The notes under the pieces: generated by a model
Databases searched by the model: none
What the model was told of the DNA's origin: nothing
The model's input: only the letters and a program-made list of their open reading frames with translations
Shown: piece after piece, positions 1-6,446 of the stretch
Numbering within the stretch: the stretch's first letter is position 1
Layout of the letters: each line of letters opens with the position of its first letter
Assembly (NCBI GenBank): GCA_030523505.1
Contig: JAUNIK010000030.1
Location: forward strand, 1 to 13,210
Source of the DNA: Prevotellaceae bacterium
Lineage (GTDB): Bacteria; Bacteroidota; Bacteroidia; Bacteroidales; Bacteroidaceae
Length of the DNA stretch: 13,210 nt
Direction of reading: 5' to 3'
Made by a program: the position numbers and the translations under genes

Positions 1-23
1 GATTACTAAAAATAATTTTCGTG

Positions 24-2006
24 ATGAAAAAAGCACTGAAAATATTGGGCATTGCACTGCTGGTATTCCTTGGGGTTCAAGGAGGGGTAGTGGCTTATCT
101 GTGGTACGAACTTAGTGGCGACAGATTGCCTGTTGTGGCTAAAGATCTGCTCACGTCTGTTCTCGAGACGGACGTAGAGATTGAACGTGCGTCCTTCAAG
201 CCATTCAGTAACTCATTCGCCATCTACGGTTTCAATATCAAAGACCGCCAGCAAAAAGATATGCTCCATGTGGATACTCTCACGGCAGAGGTGAATTTCT
301 GGCGACTGCTGCGCAACGAGGTTATAGTGTCGGAGCTGAACCTCGCCGGTGCTACGGCCGAGCTTTACCAAACCGACCGCAAGGCAGCGACAAATTATCA
401 GTTTGTGGTTGATGCTTTACAGTTCAGTGGTGAAAAGAAAGAAAAGAAAAAACACCAAAGCAATCTCATACTCGACCTCAGGAAAGTCACCGTTTCAAGG
501 ACATCGGCGAAATGGGATGTGCTGTCTGAGGAACCGCTCAACACCCCCGACCACAAGCAATTAGATGCCAACCACCTATGGGTGCACGACCTCGCATTGG
601 AAGTATCGTTGCAAGGAGGAGGACGCCCGGGCTTGTTCGTGGGCAAACTCGACTACCTGAAGGTGGATGAACACAACTCCAACACAACGATAGCTCTGAA
701 AGACATACATTTCGACGGTAAGAAGAAACATCTGCGTATGGATGATGTGCAGTTGGCATATCAAGACAAACGCCTGGAGATACAGCATCTGAAAGCCGAT
801 TACAGCGGTGAGTCGCATCCGGACAGTGTCTTTCTGGATGTGCAATCAATATTGTTCGAGAATGGCATCGGTGTTCCGGAGAGGCCGTTCAACCCTCGCC
901 GAGGGGCGTTCGATGCAAAACACCTGAAGCTGAACCTCTCGTTGCAGGCGGCAGCGGCACATCTCTCTGCCGACTCATTAGCAGTGCAGGTTCACCATCT
1001 GAAAGGCACCGACGAACGTTCGGGCTTGACTCTCGACGATCTACACCTCACATTATATAAGAATCGCACACACGCGTGGGTGAAAGATTTCGTGTTGCTC
1101 TCGGGCAAAAGCAGTGTGCGCACAGACGAGGCTGTGGTGACATTGCCGAAATACGGAAAGAAGAAAGAACCGTGGTCGTTTGTTACGGGGACAGTTTCAA
1201 TCGAGGCTTTGCTGCAAGAACTCTCGCATGCGTTTACCCCTGCATTGCAGAAATTCACCACCCCACTCTATGCCACCACCCGTCTGCACGGAACGCCGGA
1301 GGCTATACTGATGGAGGATATCATTGCCAACACTGCCGATAGGAAGGTGCTGCTTCACGCCAATGGAAAGATGATTCTGCCTAAGAAGAAAGGCGAGAAG
1401 GCCGACTTGTATTTCGATGTGAGTCGCCTCTACGCACACAACAGGATGAAGCAACAGATATTAGGCCATTTCATCAAGCAGAAGAAGACTCTCGACTTCC
1501 TGGGCGACCTTGGCGATGCCAGTTTCAAGGGACATCTGCATATCCCATATCGCAAGGTGTATATCAAGGGTGAGGCAGGCACACATTTCGGCAAGCTCGA
1601 CGCAGATGTGCTGCTCAACTCCGAGACGGCATTCATGACGGGTAAGGTGGCGGCAAAGGCATTCCAACTGGGCGAGTTCCTCGACAACAAGAACATCGGT
1701 GCTGTGTCGGTAGAGGCTGATGTGAAGATGGACATCGCCAGCAAGCGTAAGTCGAAGGAGCTGCACCGCGCTAGAGGCAAGATTCCTATGGGACATCTAA
1801 AGGGTAAAGCCTTGACTGCGAGCTATTTAGGATTCACATTGAAGAATATCGACTTTGACATCGTGAGTGATGCGAAAACGGCGAAGGGCAGCCTCGGCAC
1901 TAAAGGCAAAGGACTGGATGTGTCGTGTGATTTCTCGTTTGATGATGCCGATATCAAGCATAGCTTGAAAGTCAAGCCGCATGTCAAAGTCAAGGTCTTT
2001 AATTAA
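24..2006 (+). CDS. AsmA/TamB-N-like membrane-anchored envelope protein
   Basis: The 660-residue product probably acts in the periplasm while anchored in the inner membrane, as AsmA-superfamily proteins do in outer-membrane lipid and protein homeostasis. Visible features are a basic start (MKKALK), one hydrophobic anchor at about residues 5-27, and then long soluble sequence of alternating beta-type segments. The early stretch resembles the N-terminal part of Bacteroidota TamB proteins: a conserved region around SELNLAGATAELYQ followed by TNYQFVVDAL. A Lys-rich loop (GEKKEKKKH) follows. TamB proteins in this phylum are, as I recall, well over 1000 residues and end in a DUF490/TamB domain. This one stops early with a clean TAA and ends in a Lys/Val-rich tail (VKPHVKVKVFN). 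It is therefore either a short AsmA-like paralogue or a TamB lacking its C-terminal half. ATG at 24 is preferred to the GTG at 21. Its upstream context lies outside the window. Family assignment is moderately sure; the specific role is unknown. Confidence 0.7.
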   Translation: MKKALKILGIALLVFLGVQGGVVAYLWYELSGDRLPVVAKDLLTSVLETDVEIERASFKPFSNSFAIYGFNIKDRQQKDMLHVDTLTAEVNFWRLLRNEVIVSELNLAGATAELYQTDRKAATNYQFVVDALQFSGEKKEKKKHQSNLILDLRKVTVSRTSAKWDVLSEEPLNTPDHKQLDANHLWVHDLALEVSLQGGGRPGLFVGKLDYLKVDEHNSNTTIALKDIHFDGKKKHLRMDDVQLAYQDKRLEIQHLKADYSGESHPDSVFLDVQSILFENGIGVPERPFNPRRGAFDAKHLKLNLSLQAAAAHLSADSLAVQVHHLKGTDERSGLTLDDLHLTLYKNRTHAWVKDFVLLSGKSSVRTDEAVVTLPKYGKKKEPWSFVTGTVSIEALLQELSHAFTPALQKFTTPLYATTRLHGTPEAILMEDIIANTADRKVLLHANGKMILPKKKGEKADLYFDVSRLYAHNRMKQQILGHFIKQKKTLDFLGDLGDASFKGHLHIPYRKVYIKGEAGTHFGKLDADVLLNSETAFMTGKVAAKAFQLGEFLDNKNIGAVSVEADVKMDIASKRKSKELHRARGKIPMGHLKGKALTASYLGFTLKNIDFDIVSDAKTAKGSLGTKGKGLDVSCDFSFDDADIKHSLKVKPHVKVKVFN

Positions 2007-2009
2007 GAG

Positions 2010-2040
2010 CCCCCTCCATCTCCCCCCCAATGGGGGATGG
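2010..2040. repeat. C-rich/G-rich intergenic palindrome, copy 1
   Basis: Beginning 4 nt after the stop of the AsmA-like gene is CCCCCTCC (2010-2017). It leads into a stem of CCAT (2016-2019) and CCCCC (2022-2026) pairing with GGGGG (2032-2036) and ATGG (2037-2040). The left arm has a two-base bulge and the loop is five bases. No T-run follows, so a simple intrinsic terminator is unlikely. It resembles the elements after the SulP gene and after the first modular gene. An in-frame ATG of the next gene at 2037 lies inside the right arm, which argues against that start. Confidence 0.6.
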
Positions 2041-2105
2041 TTATGAAATTAGCATTTATTGGCAGTGCGGGTATTGATTACGATTCAATAAAATTGATAA
2101 AAGTT

Positions 2106-4325
2106 ATGAGAAGGTTATTTCTTTGTTTATGCATTGCGACTGTCGCCGTGGTGGTTTCTGCACGCGACTACACTTCGTTGGTTGATACCCGCACTGGTAC
2201 AAACTCCCGTTTTGAATTCAGTCGTGGCAACACCTACCCTGCCACAGGCAGACCTTTCGGCATGCACCTATGGTCACCACAGACCGGTGTGAACGGCGAT
2301 GGTTGGAAATACACATATCCTGCAAAGGAGATGCGCGGATTCGAACTGTCGCATCAGTGCAGCCCTTGGACAAGAGACTATCTCTCAATATCGCTGTTTC
2401 CAGAAACCGGCACACTGAAACTGGAGTCGGCAGAGCGTGGTGCACGTTTCGATTATAGTGCAGAAATCGCACGTCCTCATTACTACAAGGTGAAATTCCG
2501 CAACGGCATTTCTACAGAGATGGCACCTACAGAGCGTTGCTGCAATTTCCGTTTCAGTTATCCGAAGACTGGCGAGGCTTATCTGCTGCTCGACCAGGTG
2601 CTCAGCGACGGTGAGATAATGTTCGATGCCTCAAAGAAAGAACTGACAGGCTATATCGTCTCGCATAAGAGAGGCATCGAAGGCATGAGAAACTACTTCG
2701 TGATAGAGTTCAGTCGTCCGTTCATAAAGGCTGAGCAATGGGCGAAGGGACGCGACAAAGGTGCATATCTCACATGGCCTTCGGGCACCACCGTTGAGGT
2801 GAAGGTGGGCACATCATATATCAGTCTCGATCAGGCTCGAGTGAACCTGAAGCGCGAGATTGGCAGCGATAGTTTCGACACCACTAAGCGTAAGGGACAG
2901 AAGGTATGGAACGAACTTTTAGGTCGTGTGGATGTAGAAGGTGCCACCGACGAGGAGGTGCGCACATTCTACGGATGCTTGTTCCATGCCAACCTGTTCT
3001 CGCGCAAGTTCTACGAAATCAGCAGCGAGGGAAAACCTCTGTATCACAGTGCCTACGACCAGAAAGTGCATAATGGATATATGTACAGCGACAATGGTTT
3101 TTGGGATTCCTTCCGTTCGCAGTTTCCTTTGTCAAACATCCTCCACCCTACCCAGCAGGGCCGTTATATGAATGCCATGCTCGACGCCTACGACCAGATG
3201 GGCTGGTTGCCTTCATGGTCGTTCCCTTATGAACAAGGTGGAATGATTGGCAATCACGCCATCTCGCTCTTTGCCGACGCTTGGGCAAAAGGCATACGCA
3301 CCTTCGACCCGGCAAGGGTGATGAAGGCTTATATCCACGAGGTGTCAGGCAAAGGTCCAAGAGGGCAGTCCAACGGCCGTACCGGTTTCGAAGACTACTG
3401 GGAGCGTGGCTATGTGCCATATCCAGAATACGACTACGCCACAGCTATGACTCTGGAATATGCCTACGATGACTTCTGCGGCAGTTTGTTTGCTGATATA
3501 GTGGGCGATACAGAATGGAAAGAGAAACTGGGCAAGGCGATGTTCAACTACCGCAATGTCTTCTCCAAGGAAGTGGGATTCATGCGTGGTCGCAACAGAA
3601 CTGGCGAGTGGACACCTGACTTCCGTCCCGGGGGCTGGGGCGGTCCGTTCATCGAGGCAAACGCATGGCATTACAACTGGTCGGTGATGCACGATGTGCA
3701 GGGACTCATCGACCTCTATGGCGGAGAGGAGGCATTCATCGAGAAGCTTGACGGAGTGTTCGGCACTGCTCCAATCATCGACTTCGGTTTCTACACCGAT
3801 ATATATAATGAAATGGTGGAGATGGTTGTAGCCGACCTTGGGCAGTATGCCCACGGCAATCAGCCTATTCAGCACATGCCATATCTCTATTGCTATGCCG
3901 GTCAGCCATGGAAGACACAGTACTGGGTGCGCGAGATTATGCGGAAGGTTTACAACACATCGCCTGACGGATATCCGGGCGATGAGGACCAGGGTGCTAT
4001 GTCGTCATGGTATGTGTTGTCGGCTCTCGGCCTCTACGCCGTCACCCCTGGCACCACACAGTATGTCGTGGGCAGTCCGCTGTTCCGCAAAGCCGTGGTC
4101 ACCATGGAAGACGGCAAGAAACTCACCATTATTGCCGACAACAACAGTCAGGAGAATGTTTACATACAGTCAGCGATGCTCAACGGCAAACCACTGGAGC
4201 GCAACTATATCGACTACAAGGACATTGTCGATGGTGGTGAGTTGCATCTCGTCATGGGTCCAGAACCAAACACCCACCGTTGTACAAGCAAGGAGGCTCG
4301 TCCATTCAGTGTCTCTGCACGATAA
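2106..4325 (+). CDS. Secreted GH92 family exo-alpha-mannosidase
   Basis: This is a glycoside hydrolase of family 92, a calcium-dependent inverting exo-alpha-mannosidase that trims mannose from N-glycans or yeast-type mannan. The 739-residue product has a signal peptide (MRRLFLCLCIATVAVVVSA) and no lipobox, so it is probably periplasmic or secreted. The N-terminal beta-domain carries the family pattern DTRTG, then GNTYPATGRPFGM. The (alpha/alpha)6 domain carries GWLPSWSFP, GGMIGNHA, GPFIEANAWHYNW, HMPYLYCYAGQPWKTQ and PDGYPGDEDQGAMSSWYV. Glu517, Asp626 and Asp628 have exactly the spacing of Glu533 (acid), Asp642 and Asp644 (base candidates) in the characterised BT3990, so the enzyme should be active. 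The residues at the positions of BT3990 His584-Glu585 are Asn568-Glu569, so alpha-1,2 specificity should not be assumed. An in-frame ATG at 2037 would add 23 residues ahead of the signal peptide and starts inside a palindrome, so 2106 is chosen. No SusC/SusD pair is in view. Confidence 0.93.
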   Translation: MRRLFLCLCIATVAVVVSARDYTSLVDTRTGTNSRFEFSRGNTYPATGRPFGMHLWSPQTGVNGDGWKYTYPAKEMRGFELSHQCSPWTRDYLSISLFPETGTLKLESAERGARFDYSAEIARPHYYKVKFRNGISTEMAPTERCCNFRFSYPKTGEAYLLLDQVLSDGEIMFDASKKELTGYIVSHKRGIEGMRNYFVIEFSRPFIKAEQWAKGRDKGAYLTWPSGTTVEVKVGTSYISLDQARVNLKREIGSDSFDTTKRKGQKVWNELLGRVDVEGATDEEVRTFYGCLFHANLFSRKFYEISSEGKPLYHSAYDQKVHNGYMYSDNGFWDSFRSQFPLSNILHPTQQGRYMNAMLDAYDQMGWLPSWSFPYEQGGMIGNHAISLFADAWAKGIRTFDPARVMKAYIHEVSGKGPRGQSNGRTGFEDYWERGYVPYPEYDYATAMTLEYAYDDFCGSLFADIVGDTEWKEKLGKAMFNYRNVFSKEVGFMRGRNRTGEWTPDFRPGGWGGPFIEANAWHYNWSVMHDVQGLIDLYGGEEAFIEKLDGVFGTAPIIDFGFYTDIYNEMVEMVVADLGQYAHGNQPIQHMPYLYCYAGQPWKTQYWVREIMRKVYNTSPDGYPGDEDQGAMSSWYVLSALGLYAVTPGTTQYVVGSPLFRKAVVTMEDGKKLTIIADNNSQENVYIQSAMLNGKPLERNYIDYKDIVDGGELHLVMGPEPNTHRCTSKEARPFSVSAR

Positions 4326-4424
4326 AGCAGAATTTCACAAGAAATGTTGAAATATTGCCCCCACCTACTTTGACTATTGTCAAAAAAAGCCGACAGATTG
4401 AAAGCAAGGCCATATCTCAAGAAA

Positions 4425-4444
4425 TAATAATTTTATAATTATTA
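4425..4444. promoter_or_regulatory. AT-rich palindrome, possible operator
   Basis: This is a perfect 8-bp inverted repeat, TAATAATT (4425-4432) and AATTATTA (4437-4444), separated by TTAT. It ends one base before the putative -7 element at 4446, where it would occupy the spacer and the -33 position. That is a typical place for a repressor or activator site. It could instead be chance symmetry in AT-rich DNA. No regulator gene is nearby to suggest a ligand. Confidence 0.35.
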
Positions 4445-4445
4445 G

Positions 4446-4453
4446 TAACTTTG
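4446..4453 (+). promoter_or_regulatory. Putative Bacteroidota -7 element for the SulP gene
   Basis: TAACTTTG matches the Bacteroidota primary sigma factor -7 consensus TAnnTTTG. No TTTG or TTG lies 19-21 bases upstream, so the -33 element is missing or weak. Transcription starting a few bases downstream would give a leader of about 80 nt. The absent -33 box and the overlapping palindrome are consistent with a promoter that needs an activator, which is inference. Confidence 0.5.
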
Positions 4454-4462
4454 CAGTGGTTT

Positions 4463-4514
4463 TGGGAACGCGCCTGTTCCCAGTAAGATTGTAAGAGGCA
4501 CAAAACAGCGCCTC
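4463..4514 (+). promoter_or_regulatory. Structured 5' leader with two hairpins
   Basis: Hairpin 1 is TGGGAAC (4463-4469) pairing with GTTCCCA (4476-4482) around a six-base loop GCGCCT (4470-4475). Hairpin 2 is GAGGC (4495-4499) pairing with GCCTC (4510-4514) around ten bases. The loop sequence GCGCCT of hairpin 1 recurs exactly as the 3' arm region of hairpin 2 (4508-4513). The 5' arm of hairpin 2 can therefore pair either with its own 3' arm or with the loop of hairpin 1 as a pseudoknot. It does not match a riboswitch class I can name. The start codon lies 26 nt past hairpin 2, after an AT-rich stretch with no clear Shine-Dalgarno sequence. Confidence 0.45.
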
Positions 4515-4540
4515 AATAGGATAACTTTAAATTATACAAT

Positions 4541-6232
4541 ATGGCTTTTTTGACAACAAAAAACCTCAAGGGTGACATCTTCGGTGGTGTTACCGCAGGT
4601 ATCGTGGCCCTGCCTCTGGCATTGGCATTTGGTATTCAGGCATTCGGTGGTATCGATGATCCAGCAGCATCGTCAATGGGTGCTCTCGCAGGTCTCGTAG
4701 GTGCTACACTGCTCGGTTTCTTCGCTTCACTCTGTGGCGGTACTCCTTCGCAGATCAGCGGCCCTACCGGTCCAATGACAGTTATCACAGCGAGCCTCAT
4801 CAGTGGCGCCTGGGCTTCAAGCCAGGGCAGTTTCTCGGCTGTGCTCATCGCAATGTCACTCGCAGGAATCTTCTGCGGACTGTTCCAGATCCTCTTCGGA
4901 CTAATCCGCATCGGTAAGTATGTGCGCTACATTCCTTACCCAGTATTGTCGGGCTTTATGTCGGGTATCGGCGTAATCATCATCCTTCAGCAGATCTACC
5001 CGCTGATTGGTATGAAGAGTCCAGTGATGGTTGTTGATATGATCGCACAGTTCCCTGAGAAGGTCACTGAGATAACAACATTCATCCCACTGTTGCTCGG
5101 CTTGGCAACAATCGCTATCGTACAACTCTTCCCTCTGGTAACAAAGAAGGTGCCTGCAACTCTTGTGGCACTCATCGTAGTCACTGTTGCATCGCTCTTC
5201 ACTGGCATCGATGAGAAGCTCACCATCGGTAACATCCCTGCAGGACTCCCAATGCCATTCTTTACAAAGGTTGAGCTCGACGGTCTGAACTGGTGGGCAC
5301 TGATCAACGCTGCCCTCGTGCCTGGTCTTACCCTTGCTGGTCTTGGTTCTATCGACACACTGCTCACATCGGTTGTTGCTGACAACATCACAAAGACTCA
5401 CCACAACTCCAACCGCGAGCTTATCGGTCAGGGTATCGGTAACGCTATGGCAGGTATGTTCTGCGGTATCGCCGGTGCTGGTGCTACAATGCGTACTGTT
5501 GTGAACGTGAAGTCTGGTGGTCGTACACAGATTTCTGGTATGATCCATGCCATGTTCCTCCTTGCTATCCTGCTCGGTTTGGGTTCATTGGTAAAATACG
5601 TTCCGCTGTCGGTTCTCGCTGGTATCCTCATCACCGTTGGTTGGGGCATCATCGATTTCCGTGGTTTCAAGGACTTGAAGCGCATCCCTCGTTCTGATGC
5701 ATTCGTGTTGCTCACAGTGTTCCTCATGACAGTATTCGTTGACCTTCTCACAGCAGTAGGTATCGGTATGGTCATCGCTTGTGTATTATTCATGAAGCGT
5801 ATGGGCGACCTTGCCGAGGGCAGCTATGTCACAATGGATGCAGCTGAGCCTGAGAGTCCTTGGGCTGATGAGGGTGGCATCCCTGAGGAGATAAAGCATC
5901 ATATCTTCATCGAGTGTTTCCACGGTCCTATCTTCTTCGGTAGTATCTCGGGCTTCAATAAGGTGATGCACCAGGTGCCTGACGAGGCTGAGGTGGTGAT
6001 TCTCCGTATGAAGCGTGTGAAGTTCATGGACCAGAGTGGTGTTTACGCTATGGAGACAGCCATCAAGGAATTGCAGGATAGCGGTAAGCTTGTGCTGATG
6101 ACCATCATCCAGCCTCAGCCACGAATGATTCTCGAAGAGATGAAACTCATCCCAACGGTAGTTCCACAGGAGAACACCTTCGAGACCTTCGAGGATGCTA
6201 CTGAGTTCCTGAAGGAGTTGTATAAGAAGTAA
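4541..6232 (+). CDS. BicA-like SulP family anion transporter with STAS domain
   Basis: This is an inner-membrane SulP/SLC26-family transporter of 563 residues, close in sequence to cyanobacterial BicA, a Na+-dependent bicarbonate importer. The membrane domain (about residues 10-425) starts with NLKGDIFGGVTAGIVALPLA and contains SGPTGPMTV, SVVADNITKTHHNSN, GQGIGN and GAGATMRTVVN, all near-identical to BicA as I recall it. The residues of the BicA Na+/bicarbonate site (Thr69, Asp258, Thr262, Gly300, Thr302) align to Thr76, Asp272, Thr276, Gly314 and Thr316, all retained. The cytoplasmic STAS domain (about 453-563) has the DQSG motif at 497-500. Bicarbonate is the best guess for the substrate and would suit an anaerobe that fixes CO2 on the way to succinate, but sulfate or another anion is possible. 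It appears monocistronic, with its own promoter and leader and a terminator-like region behind it. Confidence 0.92.
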   Translation: MAFLTTKNLKGDIFGGVTAGIVALPLALAFGIQAFGGIDDPAASSMGALAGLVGATLLGFFASLCGGTPSQISGPTGPMTVITASLISGAWASSQGSFSAVLIAMSLAGIFCGLFQILFGLIRIGKYVRYIPYPVLSGFMSGIGVIIILQQIYPLIGMKSPVMVVDMIAQFPEKVTEITTFIPLLLGLATIAIVQLFPLVTKKVPATLVALIVVTVASLFTGIDEKLTIGNIPAGLPMPFFTKVELDGLNWWALINAALVPGLTLAGLGSIDTLLTSVVADNITKTHHNSNRELIGQGIGNAMAGMFCGIAGAGATMRTVVNVKSGGRTQISGMIHAMFLLAILLGLGSLVKYVPLSVLAGILITVGWGIIDFRGFKDLKRIPRSDAFVLLTVFLMTVFVDLLTAVGIGMVIACVLFMKRMGDLAEGSYVTMDAAEPESPWADEGGIPEEIKHHIFIECFHGPIFFGSISGFNKVMHQVPDEAEVVILRMKRVKFMDQSGVYAMETAIKELQDSGKLVLMTIIQPQPRMILEEMKLIPTVVPQENTFETFEDATEFLKELYKK

Positions 6233-6239
6233 AAAAAAC

Positions 6240-6332
6240 AGCCCCTCCCTGCCCTCCCCTTTAGGGGAGGGTGTTGTATCTACTCTTTCTAACAATGCGA
6301 GTTCCGACATGAGAGGGGGGCTTTCGTTTTTG
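6240..6332 (+). terminator. Compound hairpin and T-rich tail, palindrome copy 2
   Basis: Starting 7 nt after the SulP stop, GCCCCTCC leads to a perfect 8-bp stem CCCTCCCC (6252-6259) and GGGGAGGG (6264-6271) with a TTTA loop. Further on, GGGGCT (6317-6322) can pair with AGCCCC (6240-6245) to enclose the inner hairpin, and it is followed by TTCGTTTTT. The outer stem plus T-rich tail would make a long-loop intrinsic terminator for the SulP transcript. The inner palindrome is a member of the C-rich/G-rich family also seen after two other genes in this window. Terminator function is inferred and not certain. Confidence 0.5.
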
Positions 6333-6350
6333 TTAAATTTCTAATGAAAT

Positions 6351-6381
6351 TTTGTCAGTTTGCTATTTTTTAGTATATTTG
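6351..6381 (+). promoter_or_regulatory. Bacteroidota-type promoter for the modular surface proteins
   Basis: TTTG (6351-6354), a 19-base spacer and TATATTTG (6374-6381) match the primary sigma promoter TTTG-N19-21-TAnnTTTG exactly. Transcription would start near 6387, leaving about 60 nt of AT-rich leader before the ATG at 6447. A dyad TTTGCT (6359-6364) and AGCAAA (6385-6390) is centred on the start of the -7 element and may be a regulator site. The next gene, at 9838, shows no comparable promoter, so this one may drive both. Confidence 0.7.
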
Positions 6382-6446
6382 CAGAGCAAATAGCGATAAA
6401 ATTCAAAAAATCGACTTATATACAAACTAATTTAAAAAATCAAAGC

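Larger units (their letters stand above)
4326..4540. other. Intergenic region upstream of the SulP gene
   Basis: The 215-nt gap between the mannosidase stop and the SulP start contains no open reading frame I would call. Its first third holds a small perfect hairpin, TTTGAC (4369-4374) and GTCAAA (4379-4384) around TATT, followed by A's rather than T's. The middle is AT-rich and contains a palindrome and a -7 element. The last 80 nt form a structured leader. These parts are listed separately. Confidence 0.7.

Noticed and set aside
2037..2105. Upstream ATG that would lengthen the GH92 protein by 23 residues.
   Set aside because: The added residues precede a complete signal peptide, and the ATG lies in the arm of an intergenic palindrome. 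The ATG at 2106 is the better start.
2007..2105. Promoter for the mannosidase gene (TAAAATTG at about 2089-2096).
   Set aside because: It has one mismatch to TAnnTTTG and no TTTG at the right distance upstream, so it is too weak to call.
4369..4384. TTTGAC/GTCAAA hairpin after the mannosidase gene as an intrinsic terminator.
   Set aside because: The stem is only six pairs and AT-rich, and it is followed by A's rather than T's on the + strand. On the - strand the T-run precedes the stem.
6360..6446. TTG-initiated extension of the first modular protein.
   Set aside because: It would begin upstream of the promoter's -7 element and bury the signal peptide behind 29 unrelated residues.
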